A stretch of DNA of 62,352 bases from a virus (IMGVR_UViG_3300020021_000009:1-62352), one strand, 5' to 3'; numbered from the stretch's first letter, positions 37,606 through 46,686 are shown. Numbers and translations are program-made. Notes: generated by a model from the letters alone, not told the origin.

Positions 37606-39332
37606 TTGGCGCTCACCTCGCCCCACGACCGTCCCGGCTTCGAGACGTCGCAGGTGATCGGAACGCCGCGCCACTCCGTGGTGAACGCGGCCCGGACGAC
37701 TTCCGCGACCTCCGCCGCGTCCTCCTTCGGGACGGACAGCAGGATCTCGTCATGGATGACGGCCCGCAGGTACGGCCGGAAACTGTCCGGCAGCCGCAGC
37801 AGCGCGTCGCACAGCAGGTCCCGCGCCGTGCCCTGGCCCATCAGCGCGGGGGCTTGGGTGTAGGTCCGCTCCGGGTCGCAGCGCATGAGCCGGCCGAAAC
37901 CGTTGTCCAGCAGCTCCCCGGCGTCGGCCAGGGTCCTCACCTCGTCGGTCCACTGGGCCTTGCGCGGGAACATCCGCGCCATGCCGTCGAAGAACGCGTT
38001 CACCAGTTCCGGGTCGTGCCCGTCCGCGATCATCCGCTTGGGGCCCATGCCGTAGTTGGCTCCGTGGCCCAGTGGCTTGGCCGCCTCCCGGAAGGACGCG
38101 TCGCCGAAGATCTGCACCGCCAGTTCCGTGTGCGCGTCCCGTCCGGGCAAAAACAGGTCCATGTAGTTCCGGTCCTGGCAGTGCCCTGCCACGCCCCGCA
38201 TGTCGATCTGGGACAGGTCGCAGGACAGCAGCACGTGGCCCGCCTCCGGCAGGAAGACGTCCCGCTCCACGTGCCTGCCGCCGCGCTTGCCGTAGACCGT
38301 CAGCCCCGGCGCGGTGAACGACCACCGCCCCGACGCCTGCCCCATGTTGATCTTCGGGTGGACCCGGTCCCCCTCCAGGTGGTTGGCCGCCGTCTGGTAG
38401 ACCGTGCGGATCGTGGTCACCACACCCATCAGGCCCAGGACCTCCCGCAGCTCCGGCGGGCACTTCGGGTGGGCGGACAGGCCCTTGAGCACCTCCGCCG
38501 CCGTGGACAGCCCCGTCCGGGTGCGCGGGGGTGACAGGACGCCGTAGCGGGCGTACACGGCCTCCAGCCAGTCCGCCCCCTCCCGGGTGGCCAACGGGGA
38601 CGAGAACGGCTCCCAGACGGGCCTCCTGGCCGCGCCACGGCCCCGCAGGACGTCCCGGCCCAGCGGGAGCCCGTGCACGGCGTGCAGGCGCTCCAGGGCC
38701 TCCGTCTTGCGCGCCTCGCCCTGCGCGATCCGCTCGCGCAGCAGCGGCACGTCCACCCGGAACCCGTTCAGCGTCATCCGCCCGGCAAGGGACGCCAGGC
38801 GGTGCTCCCGGGCCCCGTACTCCGTCATCGGGTAGCGGGCCGCCACGGCGCGCGTCGCCTCCACGTCGGCCCGCAGGTAGGCCGCGTACCGGGAGTCGCC
38901 CACCGGGATGGCGTCGTACCCCCCGAACTCGCGCTTGAGCGATGCCAGGCCGCCGTCCCCGGTGACCTTCCCGGCGACGCCCAGCTTCTGCGCGACGTGG
39001 TCCAGGTCGTACCGGTCCGTGCTGCCGCCCGTGTCCCGGGCACGCGGCGGGTCCGCCAGCCGGGCCAGGATCAGGGTGTCCACCGCCTTGGCGGACAGCG
39101 CCTCCCAGTCGGCCCCGTGGTGGTACGCCAGCGCCAGCAGGTCGAAGCCCAGGACGTTGTGGCCCACCACGGCACCCGCCCGGTCCAGGAAGGCGGTGAG
39201 CACCCCCATGTCGGCGGTCACCCCGACCGGGCCGTCCGGCCCCGCCGCGCCGGCCAGCCGCAGGAAGTCCGGACGGTGAAACAGGTCGTCGGCGGAGCAG
39301 GTCTCCAGGTCGAAGTACGCGGTCGTCACCAT
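37602..39332 (-). CDS. Family A DNA polymerase, 576 aa
   Basis: ATG (alternative GTG one codon on). N-terminal 3'-5' exonuclease: DLETCS (Asp8, Glu10), GHNVLGFD (62), YLRADVEAT. Polymerase motifs: A DLSQIDMRG (Asp372), B R415-EAAK-PLGHGANYG, C VIHDEILLS (Asp528, Glu529). The residue matching E. coli Phe762 appears to be His423 (GHG), a feature common to many phage polymerases. At 576 aa it lacks the 5' nuclease domain. It replicates phage DNA. Confidence 0.9.
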   Translation of the reverse strand: MVTTAYFDLETCSADDLFHRPDFLRLAGAAGPDGPVGVTADMGVLTAFLDRAGAVVGHNVLGFDLLALAYHHGADWEALSAKAVDTLILARLADPPRARDTGGSTDRYDLDHVAQKLGVAGKVTGDGGLASLKREFGGYDAIPVGDSRYAAYLRADVEATRAVAARYPMTEYGAREHRLASLAGRMTLNGFRVDVPLLRERIAQGEARKTEALERLHAVHGLPLGRDVLRGRGAARRPVWEPFSSPLATREGADWLEAVYARYGVLSPPRTRTGLSTAAEVLKGLSAHPKCPPELREVLGLMGVVTTIRTVYQTAANHLEGDRVHPKINMGQASGRWSFTAPGLTVYGKRGGRHVERDVFLPEAGHVLLSCDLSQIDMRGVAGHCQDRNYMDLFLPGRDAHTELAVQIFGDASFREAAKPLGHGANYGMGPKRMIADGHDPELVNAFFDGMARMFPRKAQWTDEVRTLADAGELLDNGFGRLMRCDPERTYTQAPALMGQGTARDLLCDALLRLPDSFRPYLRAVIHDEILLSVPKEDAAEVAEVVRAAFTTEWRGVPITCDVSKPGRSWGEVSAK

Positions 39333-39333
39333 G

Positions 39334-41985
39334 TCACGCGCTCCAGTCGAAGTCGTCGGTCCCGGCCGCCGGATCGGCGGGGGCGAACGGGTTGGGCGCT
39401 CCCGTCACGTCGTCGGTCTGCACCGACGGCAGGGCACCAGGCCCCGCGCCTGCGCTTCCGCCAACTGGACCGCCAGCACCTGCCGACCACTGCGGAACCG
39501 GCCCATCGACGTGCACTCCCGCATCCGGTGGTACACGGTCACGGTCGGGACCTGCGGTACGAACACGTTCACCGTCACTCTCCGTATAAGTAGTCAACGG
39601 GTCGGTCCGCGGCTCGGGGACCGGCGCGGGGCCGTCGAACGGGTCCCAGACGGCAGGTGTGGGCGGTGTGGGGAGTGTGGGTTGTTCGCAATCCTGTCTA
39701 TGAGTCGGGACTGTATCCATGATCTTTTTCTCTTCAGTCCCAACCCTCACATAGGGTTGTATGGCACTCACACTAGTCACACTTCGCAGGTCAGAACCCA
39801 CACCAAGATCTCCGGCACCCACACCACTACCCACACTCCGCAGGTCAGAGCCCACACCGTGATCGTTTGACCCCCCCGTCGTGGTGACCGCCACATCCCG
39901 GTTACGGGTGGTTTGTCCGATTTCCTTGTCCTCCCCCGTGCGGGTTGTCACGTTCATGCCGACGTTTTTGTTCCGGTGGGTCAGCCGTACCTCACCCACA
40001 CCCGGCAGCGTCCGCAGCCGCTCTGCGAACTTCGGCCGGGACATGGCTTTGGCCGTACCGTCGTCCTCTGCCCAGGACCGGAACGCCACGTAGAGTGACG
40101 TGATCGTGTCCCCCTGGTCGGCCCCCACCGTCCGTCCCACGGCGTCCGGGTGCACGTCGCACCGGGTGGCCGCCCATCGGGCCACGCGGTCCGAGCGCGT
40201 CTCGAACTCCTGGCGCACGTCCGCGTCCTGCGGCAGGTAGCCGCCACGCCCGTGGAACCCCTGCCAGGCCCCCACCCAGCGGACCAGGATCCCGGGGAGC
40301 TCGCGCATCATGGAGTCCTCGATCGTCGGGTCCTCGCGTCCGGCGAAGCTGAACGGGAACCTGAACGGGGAGATCCGGTTGGTGTACGCGTCGGACGTCT
40401 CGCTGACCGTCGGCGGCTCGTTGGCGGAGAACGCGAACAGTGCCTGGTTGGTGAACCGGAAGGGCAGCCCGTACTTGCGGTCCGCCTCCACGACGTCCTC
40501 GCCGGACATCATCTTGAACAGGGACATGTCCGTCAGGTGCGCGCTGGACAGGTCCGCCGCGATGTTGGCCATCTTCTGATAGAGCGCGGCGGCCATGAAC
40601 CTGTTGTCGGCCAACTGGTGCAGCGACACCCCCGAGATGTTCTCAGGGCCCGCGACAGCACCCAGGATGCGCAGGGCGGTGCTCTTGCCGGAGTGGGAGG
40701 GGCCGAACGCGAACAACGCCTTGGCAGGGGTGCGGGAGGGGTCCAGCATCGTGGACGCCACCTCCTCCAGCTCACGCCCCTGGTCCGGGATCACCTGCTG
40801 GAGCCATGCCTCGTAATGGGGCGCCGTGGCACCAGGGTCCCAGGGCACGGGGATCTGCTGTGCGGACAGGTACTGCGGGCCGTGCGGCAGCAGCTCCCCC
40901 GTGCGCAGGTCCAGCATCCCGTTCGCGCAGTTCAGCACCGGTTCCGTTGCCCGGTCGCCCAGTCGCAGCCCGCGCCGGGTCAGTTCGCCCACGAGGTACT
41001 CCTCCACCGTGGACCGGTGGGCGGGCCGGAAGTCCTCGCCCAGCATGTCGCTGATCCGGTCGATCAGCGGCTCCCGGCCGCGGTCCACGCGGAACGCCCC
41101 GTCGCGGTACAGCGCGATCATTGATCCCTTGCCGAGCGCCGCAGGCTGGCCCTCCAGCACGGCGAGTGCCGTGGTCCGGGCGAGCAGGCCCTTCTCCGTC
41201 ATGTAGGGGGACGCGGCCTTGCGGCCCGGGGGCCGGCCCAGCTTCGCCACGGCCAGCTTCGCCAGCTGCTCCAGGAAGGACGTCCGCCCGCCCGCTGCGC
41301 GCCGTCCCAGGACGTCGTCCAGGCCGTCGGTCGACCTGGCCCCCGCGATCTTGGCGAAGCGCACGCCCTCCGCCCCTTCGAGCTCCAACGCCTCCTGGAG
41401 CCTGACCGCCGCGTCGTGGACGTTGCGGTTGGTGGCCACGTCGCCGTCGAAGACCACCACCACCTCCCGGCCGGCCGCCCAGGACAGGTCCGTGCCCACC
41501 CAGGAGTCACAGCCGGGTACCGCCACCACGCCCCAGGCCACCGGGGCCCACACGGCCGCCGCGATCCCCTGCTTGGTGCCCTCCACGAACAGGTACGGGT
41601 CCTCGCCCCCGGCGGGTGCGCGCAGGTGGTTCAGGAAGGTTCCGCAGCCCTTCGGCAGGACGTACTTGTGCGCCTCCCCCCGGTCGTCCACCACGGGTGT
41701 GTCGGGGCGGAACTGGACCACGGTCCGGTCCTGGTCGCGCCACTCGAACAGCAGCCCGGGCCCGCGGCCGGGCCCCTGCACCCACCAGCGGGCGATCTCG
41801 TCCGGCACGTGGTCCGGATGGGCCACCGCCCGCACGCCGTACTCCAGCGCCTTGTCCACCGGGATGCCCCCGGCCTCCAGCGCCTCCAGTCCGGCCGGGC
41901 TGAACGCGTTCCCCAGCGCGTCCACGGCGCGTGTCTGCGCGTCCTCGGCATGTCCGTTCAGCGACGGGTCCACGTCTGTGGTCAT
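39334..41985 (-). CDS. Primase-helicase (TOPRIM-like + SF3/D5-type), 883 aa
   Basis: ATG with GAGAGGGGG upstream. TOPRIM-like primase part at residues about 130-190 (FVEGTKQG, VVVVFDGDVATN). D5-type region at about 300-400. SF3 helicase Walker A GPSHSGKST (428-436), Walker B NIAADLS (474-480) and FAFSANEPP (sensor). The C-terminal 200 aa are low complexity. Initiates and unwinds for replication, beside the DNA polymerase. Its 3' end carries direct repeats that may be an origin. Confidence 0.85.
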   Translation of the reverse strand: MTTDVDPSLNGHAEDAQTRAVDALGNAFSPAGLEALEAGGIPVDKALEYGVRAVAHPDHVPDEIARWWVQGPGRGPGLLFEWRDQDRTVVQFRPDTPVVDDRGEAHKYVLPKGCGTFLNHLRAPAGGEDPYLFVEGTKQGIAAAVWAPVAWGVVAVPGCDSWVGTDLSWAAGREVVVVFDGDVATNRNVHDAAVRLQEALELEGAEGVRFAKIAGARSTDGLDDVLGRRAAGGRTSFLEQLAKLAVAKLGRPPGRKAASPYMTEKGLLARTTALAVLEGQPAALGKGSMIALYRDGAFRVDRGREPLIDRISDMLGEDFRPAHRSTVEEYLVGELTRRGLRLGDRATEPVLNCANGMLDLRTGELLPHGPQYLSAQQIPVPWDPGATAPHYEAWLQQVIPDQGRELEEVASTMLDPSRTPAKALFAFGPSHSGKSTALRILGAVAGPENISGVSLHQLADNRFMAAALYQKMANIAADLSSAHLTDMSLFKMMSGEDVVEADRKYGLPFRFTNQALFAFSANEPPTVSETSDAYTNRISPFRFPFSFAGREDPTIEDSMMRELPGILVRWVGAWQGFHGRGGYLPQDADVRQEFETRSDRVARWAATRCDVHPDAVGRTVGADQGDTITSLYVAFRSWAEDDGTAKAMSRPKFAERLRTLPGVGEVRLTHRNKNVGMNVTTRTGEDKEIGQTTRNRDVAVTTTGGSNDHGVGSDLRSVGSGVGAGDLGVGSDLRSVTSVSAIQPYVRVGTEEKKIMDTVPTHRQDCEQPTLPTPPTPAVWDPFDGPAPVPEPRTDPLTTYTESDGERVRTAGPDRDRVPPDAGVHVDGPVPQWSAGAGGPVGGSAGAGPGALPSVQTDDVTGAPNPFAPADPAAGTDDFDWSA
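39778..39864 (-). repeat. Two 33-bp direct repeats in the 3' end of the primase gene
   Basis: Copies at 39778-39810 and 39832-39864 agree at 29 of 33 positions, centred on CGCAGGTCAGAxCCCACACC, 54 nt apart (in frame). The region is richer in CAC/GTG than its surroundings and less GC-rich. Replication-protein genes often carry iteron origins, so an origin is possible. Confidence 0.6.
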
Positions 41986-42018
41986 GCTGCCCCCTCTCAG
42001 GTGCTGTGGTGGGGGACG

Positions 42019-42219
42019 CTACGCGCTGCGCGGGGCGTCAGGCGTCGGGGTGCGCAGCGCGTCCAGCTGCTCCTGGTCGATGCGCACGGCGCGGCGTCCG
42101 ACGCGGTAGCGGGTCAGGGTGCCGTCCGCCAGCCATGCGTCCACGGTGCGGATGTCCACTCCGGCCCGGCCGGCCGCCTCCTGGCGGGTCAGCCAGGTCC
42201 TTGTCTCGGTAGGTGTCAT
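42019..42219 (-). CDS. Excisionase-type helix-turn-helix protein, 66 aa
   Basis: ATG without a visible Shine-Dalgarno. LTRQEAAGRAGVDIRTVDAW is a MerR/excisionase-like HTH, followed by the wing-like RYRVGRRAVRI. No integrase or attachment site is visible, so a transcriptional or regulatory role is more likely than excision. Divergent from the gene at 42293. Confidence 0.8.
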   Translation of the reverse strand: MTPTETRTWLTRQEAAGRAGVDIRTVDAWLADGTLTRYRVGRRAVRIDQEQLDALRTPTPDAPRSA

Positions 42220-42256
42220 GGGGAGGAGACTAGCAGCACGGATCAGTCCGCACCAG

Positions 42257-42292
42257 TTGACGTCAGGAGGGATCTCCGATTTAATCAAACCC
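42257..42292 (+). promoter_or_regulatory. Promoter: TTGACG-17 bp-TTTAAT with AT-rich motif, site 5
   Basis: TTGACG (42257-42262), 17-bp spacer, TTTAAT (42280-42285). The -10 is the left part of the recurrent motif (GATTTAATCAAAC). The ATG follows 7 nt after the -10, so the transcript is predicted to be leaderless. Confidence 0.75.
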
Positions 42293-42892
42293 ATGACAGA
42301 GACACCGAGCACCACCGGACGACTGCGCGTCGGAGTCCTGGCCGGCTGCGACCGCACCGGCCCGCACGCCCCGCACCGGGGCACGTCGTCCGCGACCGTG
42401 GACGGTACCTGGTATTGGGTTGGCTGGCTGTGCAACGGCAAGACAGAGCCGGTCCAGGACCTGAACGGCAACCAGGTGGAGGCCGCCCGCGCTGCGGCGG
42501 GTCCGGAGGTGTCGCAGACGTTCATCACACAGGCGTCCGCCCCGCTGGACCCGCGGACGCACGCATTCCTAGGAGGTCCGGAGGAAGTGGTCGTGGAGAT
42601 GCTGGCCTACACGGACCCGAAGCCGGTCCTGGACTCGAACAGTAACCAGGGGGAGGCACTGCGGGGTATCGCGTCCCTGCTGATCCGCCAGGACATGCGC
42701 AACGCGGACCCGGTGGAGAGCCGGGGCACGAACGACCAGAAGATCATGCAGTGGGCCGTGGACACGGCCGGACACCTGTTCGACCAGCACGAGTTGTGGG
42801 ACTACGACATGGTGTCCGACGCGGACCACGTCCACCGCTGCTACGACCACCGTCACGACGGACCCGGGACGCGGGGACTGGACCGTGGCTGA
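42293..42892 (+). CDS. Hypothetical protein, 199 aa, probably leaderless mRNA
   Basis: ATG immediately after a promoter. N-terminal part contains GTWYWVGWLCNG and a beta-rich domain; the C-terminal half is helical and acidic with several His. No family recognised. First gene of the rightward block at 42293. Confidence 0.7.
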   Translation: MTETPSTTGRLRVGVLAGCDRTGPHAPHRGTSSATVDGTWYWVGWLCNGKTEPVQDLNGNQVEAARAAAGPEVSQTFITQASAPLDPRTHAFLGGPEEVVVEMLAYTDPKPVLDSNSNQGEALRGIASLLIRQDMRNADPVESRGTNDQKIMQWAVDTAGHLFDQHELWDYDMVSDADHVHRCYDHRHDGPGTRGLDRG

Positions 42893-43088
42893 CTGGCTTC
42901 GGGCCGGTCTGTCGTACCCGGCGTACTGCAACGTGTTCTTTGGCACCCACGGATGCGACCTGTCCGCGGGCCACCCGCCGGAGTTGGGTCACGTCTGCCT
43001 GGAGGCGGATTACGACCTGCTGCCTGACCAGGGAGGGTTCCACGACCCGGTGGAGCTCTCCCTGATCTGCCGGCGGGCGGACGGGTGA
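42885..43088 (+). CDS. Hypothetical Cys-rich protein, 67 aa
   Basis: GTG overlapping the previous stop. Four Cys (CNVFFG, HGCDLS, HVCLEA, SLICRR) and several His suggest one zinc site. Unknown function. Confidence 0.65.
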   Translation: MADWLRAGLSYPAYCNVFFGTHGCDLSAGHPPELGHVCLEADYDLLPDQGGFHDPVELSLICRRADG

Positions 43089-43166
43089 CCCCGCCACGTA
43101 CTCACGCATCGCTCCGGGGCCCCGGTCGTGCCCGGGCCACCCCGACTACCGAGAGAGGGAACGATC

Positions 43167-43511
43167 ATGATCGGACACACCACGACGACCGAACTGCGGT
43201 TGCGTCATGCGGAGCTGGAGGCGTCCGCGCAGCGGCTGCGGGAGCGGGCTGCGGGCATGGACCCGACCCGGGCCACCACATCCGGGACCATGCGACTGAT
43301 CCGTGCCACCCAGAAGCGGGCGGACGACTATGCACGGATCCTCTCGCAGTCGGAGACACCCCCGCTGGACCTGGACCGTATGGAGGTGCACCTGGTCGGG
43401 GCGCTGGGGGCGGTCCGGGAGACGTCGGGGGTGGAGATCACCGATGCGGCAGTGGCGGAGGTTCTGTACGTGGTGGGGAACCTGTTCAGCGGATGGCGGT
43501 CACAGCCGTGA
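43167..43511 (+). CDS. Hypothetical helical protein, 114 aa
   Basis: ATG after GAGAGAGGGAACGATC. Two long charged helices (LRLRHAELEASAQRLRERAAG) and a beta-type end. Its stop overlaps the methyltransferase GTG (GTGA), so they may be co-translated. Confidence 0.7.
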   Translation: MIGHTTTTELRLRHAELEASAQRLRERAAGMDPTRATTSGTMRLIRATQKRADDYARILSQSETPPLDLDRMEVHLVGALGAVRETSGVEITDAAVAEVLYVVGNLFSGWRSQP

Positions 43512-44650
43512 GCACACCGACGATGGCAGGGCTGTGCGCCGGGGCCGGTGGCCTGGAGATGGCCGTCAGCCAGGTCACCGGGGCGGTCCCGCTGTGGCTG
43601 GCGGAGAACGACCCGTGGGCCGTCGCCGTCCTCGCGGAGCGCTTCCCGGGCGTGCCCAACGTGGGTGACATCACGACGGCCGACTGGTCGTCGCTGCCCG
43701 CAGTGGACGTCCTGGCGGCCGGTTTCCCGTGCACGGACATTAGCGACGCGGGACCCAGGACTGGGATCACCGGACCCAGGTCGTCGGTGTGGAAGAACGT
43801 GGCGGAGGCCGTCTCCGTGCTCCGGCCCCGCCTGGTCATGCTGGAGAACGTGGCCGCCATCCGGGGCCGCGGCCTGGACACGGTCGTCACCGACCTGGCG
43901 GCCCTCGGCTACGGGGTGCGGTGGGTGTGCGTGTACGCCTCCGACGTCAAGGCACCGCATCCGCGCAGGCGCTGGTTCGCCGTGGCCGTGCCCCTGTCGG
44001 AGTCCCCGCTTCCGGGTTGGGACTCGGTCCGCGAGCCGATGCCGATGCACGGAATGTTCACCGGGGGCGTCGTCCGTGTCGCGCCGGGGCTGCCTACCGC
44101 GCTCCGTCGGACTGGTCTGCTGCCCAGTCCGACGGCCGCGGACGGGACGGGCGGTCCGGGCACGTCCCCGAAGCGAACGGGGGGTATCAACCTACGGACT
44201 GCTGTCTCCCTACTCCCCACACCGAAGGCGAGCGATGGCCCCCACGGGGGCCCGTCGCAGCGGGACGCGGCCGGTCACTTCTACCTGCCGGGCGTTGCCG
44301 GTCACCTGCTCCCGGCGGACGGCAGTGAATGGTCGTGGGTGTGTGCGGACGGCCGGGACTTCGGTCCGGCCGTCAAGCGTTGGCAGGGGGTGCTCCAGCA
44401 GGGTGCGCCGTGCCCCGTCACGAGGGGGCACGGCGGAGGCCTGTCCCTGGCACCCGCGTTCGCCGAATGGATGATGGGCTGGCCACCCGGCCACGTCACG
44501 GCCACGCGCACGCCGGCCCCCCGAAGCCAGCAGCTCCGGATCATCGGCAACGGTGTGGTACCCCGGCAGGCGGCCTACGCCTACCGGTTCCTGCTCAGCC
44601 AGTGGAGGAACGGATCAGGACCGAGAGCAGGAACGCGGACTGCGAGATGA
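43508..44650 (+). CDS. C5-cytosine DNA methyltransferase, 380 aa
   Basis: GTG in a GTGA overlap. Motif I GLCAGAGGLE (residues 8-17), motif IV GFPCTDIS with catalytic Cys75, ENV at 113-115, and HPRRRWF (151-157), the QxRxR-like motif VIII. No cognate restriction enzyme is next to it, so it is an orphan enzyme that probably protects phage DNA from host restriction. The target-recognition region is residues about 200-330. Confidence 0.9.
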   Translation: MSTPTMAGLCAGAGGLEMAVSQVTGAVPLWLAENDPWAVAVLAERFPGVPNVGDITTADWSSLPAVDVLAAGFPCTDISDAGPRTGITGPRSSVWKNVAEAVSVLRPRLVMLENVAAIRGRGLDTVVTDLAALGYGVRWVCVYASDVKAPHPRRRWFAVAVPLSESPLPGWDSVREPMPMHGMFTGGVVRVAPGLPTALRRTGLLPSPTAADGTGGPGTSPKRTGGINLRTAVSLLPTPKASDGPHGGPSQRDAAGHFYLPGVAGHLLPADGSEWSWVCADGRDFGPAVKRWQGVLQQGAPCPVTRGHGGGLSLAPAFAEWMMGWPPGHVTATRTPAPRSQQLRIIGNGVVPRQAAYAYRFLLSQWRNGSGPRAGTRTAR

Positions 44651-44790
44651 CACGGCCCCGGTACGGCGAGTGCCCGCAGGTCCGCCGCCACGTCGCGCAC
44701 CAGTGGACCGGCGGTGTGGCTAACGAGGTGCGCTACCGGTGCGACGGAGTGGGCTCCGACCCTTCCACAGAGCTCCTGCAACTGCTTTAA
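44647..44790 (+). CDS. Hypothetical basic protein, 47 aa
   Basis: ATG in an ATGA overlap with the methyltransferase stop. Two Cys and several basic residues (GECPQVRRHVAHQW). Its TAA stop is embedded in the TTTAATTAAATC promoter motif. Unknown function. Confidence 0.6.
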   Translation: MTRPRYGECPQVRRHVAHQWTGGVANEVRYRCDGVGSDPSTELLQLL

Positions 44791-44801
44791 TTAAATCAGT
44801 A
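44786..44801 (+). promoter_or_regulatory. AT-rich promoter/operator, site 6
   Basis: TTTAATTAAATCAGTA, overlapping the TAA of the previous gene and 26 nt before the next ATG. At the -35 position there is TTCCAC (17-bp spacing). Confidence 0.65.
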
Positions 44802-44827
44802 TCCGACCACGACCGAAGGACACGGCT

Positions 44828-44941
44828 ATGGGAAACGCCCCTCGCGGCATCGGCTGGGGCCTGCTGTTCTCCGCACTCCTCTGGATCATCGTCGGAGGCC
44901 TGACCGGGTTCGTCCTCTTCTACGTGGCGGGTGCCCGGTGA
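44828..44941 (+). CDS. Small single-pass membrane protein, 37 aa
   Basis: ATG after GAAGGACACGGCT. Product has one hydrophobic helix (GLLFSALLWIIVGGLTGFVL). The stop overlaps the next GTG (GTGA). Unknown; perhaps a small regulator of a membrane partner. Confidence 0.6.
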   Translation: MGNAPRGIGWGLLFSALLWIIVGGLTGFVLFYVAGAR

Positions 44942-45006
44942 GGTGCCCGGAGTGCGGGACGCGGTTCCCGGGCCACACCGGGGACGGCCCGGAGGTGTCG
45001 CTGTGA
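44938..45006 (+). CDS. Zinc-knuckle microprotein, 22 aa
   Basis: GTG in a GTGA overlap upstream, and its TGA overlaps the helicase GTG downstream, so three genes are chained by 4-nt overlaps. Product MRCPECGTRFPGHTGDGPEV..., with CPECG and a nearby His. Could be a leader peptide coupling helicase translation rather than a functional protein. Confidence 0.5.
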   Translation: MRCPECGTRFPGHTGDGPEVSL

Positions 45007-46670
45007 GCACGGACATGCTGCCGCTGCGCGGCTATCAGCGGGAGGCTATCGACGCCGTGTTCCGCGCGCACGCGGACGGGATGCGGCGGCCGGCCGTCGT
45101 GCTCAGTACCGGGGCCGGCAAGACCGTCGTCTTCTCGCACCTGGCCTCCGAGTTCCACGAGCGCACCGGGAAGCGGGTTCTGGTCCTGGTGCACCGAGAC
45201 GAGCTCGCGGACCAGGCGCTGTCCAAGCTGCGCACGGTGGCGCCGCACCTGTCGGCGGGGAAGGTCAAGGCGGGCGTGGACGAGGTGGACGCCCAGGTGG
45301 TCGTCGCCTCCGTGCAGACGATCGTCCGCCCGTCCCGGATGGCCCGGCTGCTGGACTCCCAGCAGCGGTATCGGCCGTTCGGCCTGATCATCTCTGATGA
45401 GGCGCACCATGCGGTGAGTCCGTCATGGCAAAAGATCTTCAACGCCTTCCCGGACGCGGTGCACGCGGGCTTCACCGCGACCATGGCACGCGGGGACGGC
45501 ATCGGCCTGGGCACCGCGTGGGAGGACGTGGTGTACACCAAGTCCCTGGCGTACATGATCTCCAAGGGCCACCTGGTCCCGCCCACCGGACGCTCGGTCG
45601 CGGTGGACGACCTGGACCTGTCCGGCGTCAGGCAGTCCCGGGGCGACTACCAGGCGGGGGGCCTGGGCCACGCGCTGGAGGAGTCCGACGCGCTGGCCCG
45701 GATCGCGGTCGCCTACCGGGAGCACGCCTCCGACCGGCCCGGCGTCGTCTTCACCCCGACGGTCGCCACCGCCCACGGCGCGGCGAAGGAGCTGGAGGCG
45801 CTGGGCCTGCGGTCCGCTGTCGTCACCGGGGAGACGCCGCGCGAGGACCGGGTACGGATCTTCGCCGACTACGCGGCCGGCAGGGTGCAGGTACTCGCGA
45901 ACTGCATGGTGCTGACCGAGGGCTGGGACGCGCCCCACGCCTCGTGTGCCGTCATCGCCCGACCCACCGCCTCCCAGCCGCTGTACATGCAGATGGTGGG
46001 CCGGGTGCTCCGCCCGTTCCCGGGGAAGGCGGACGCCCTGGTCCTGGACGTGGTGGGGGCGAGCGAGACCAACAAACTCGCCACTTTGATCGATCTCGAA
46101 GAGGGGCTGTTCGCAGAGCGGAAGCCCTGCCGCACCTGCGGTACGACCCCGTGCACCTGCCCGTGCGCGGGATGCGGGGGGCGCCGGCCGTGCAGGACCT
46201 GCGTCCTGGAGGCAGACGCCCCGCTGGTGCTCAGGGGGACCGGGGAGAAGCTGGACCTGTTCGCGTCCTCCCGGTCCGCGTGGCTGCGCACGGTGATGGG
46301 GGTGTGGTTCATCCCGGCGGGGGACACCGTGGTCCTGCTGTGGCCGCAGACGGACGGGTCGTGGACGGTGGCCGCCGCCCCCAAGCGCGGCCAGTGGGAG
46401 CGGCTGCACGGGGACCTGACACTGGAGACGGCCATGTCCTGGGGCGAGGTGGAGGCGGAGGACCGCGGCGGCAGCATCGCCATGCGGGGCGCGTCCTGGC
46501 GCAAGCGGAAGGCGGAGCCGACGGAGCCCCAGCTGAACATGGCCCGGTCGCTGCGGATCGTGCACAGCCCCGACACCACCAAGGCGGAGCTCTCCGACCT
46601 GATCTCCGTGGCGTTCGCGTCCCGGGTCATCGACCGGTTCGTCCCCCGCGACAGCGTCCCGCAGGCCTGA
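45003..46670 (+). CDS. Superfamily 2 DEAH helicase with Cys cluster, 555 aa
   Basis: GTG in a GTGA overlap. Motif Q LRGYQREAI, Walker A STGAGKT, II SDEAHH, III TATMARG, VI MVGRVLRPF. The order and distances match XPB/RadD-type SF2 helicases. At about residues 370-400 there is an eight-Cys stretch (CRTCGTTPCTCPCAGCGG), an extra zinc/Fe-S-like insertion. Acts in replication or recombination; next to the RecB-like nuclease. Confidence 0.85.
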   Translation: MSTDMLPLRGYQREAIDAVFRAHADGMRRPAVVLSTGAGKTVVFSHLASEFHERTGKRVLVLVHRDELADQALSKLRTVAPHLSAGKVKAGVDEVDAQVVVASVQTIVRPSRMARLLDSQQRYRPFGLIISDEAHHAVSPSWQKIFNAFPDAVHAGFTATMARGDGIGLGTAWEDVVYTKSLAYMISKGHLVPPTGRSVAVDDLDLSGVRQSRGDYQAGGLGHALEESDALARIAVAYREHASDRPGVVFTPTVATAHGAAKELEALGLRSAVVTGETPREDRVRIFADYAAGRVQVLANCMVLTEGWDAPHASCAVIARPTASQPLYMQMVGRVLRPFPGKADALVLDVVGASETNKLATLIDLEEGLFAERKPCRTCGTTPCTCPCAGCGGRRPCRTCVLEADAPLVLRGTGEKLDLFASSRSAWLRTVMGVWFIPAGDTVVLLWPQTDGSWTVAAAPKRGQWERLHGDLTLETAMSWGEVEAEDRGGSIAMRGASWRKRKAEPTEPQLNMARSLRIVHSPDTTKAELSDLISVAFASRVIDRFVPRDSVPQA

Positions 46671-46686
46671 CGCCGGAGCCCGTTTA

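Noticed and set aside
39700-39900. Separate gene in the AT-richer 3' end of the primase
   Set aside because: The primase frame stays open and no alternative frame has a start with a ribosome-binding site; treated as a low-complexity tail.
42019-42219. Temperate integration module (excisionase with attP)
   Set aside because: The HTH protein looks excisionase-like, but no integrase gene (tyrosine or serine type) is visible anywhere in the window.
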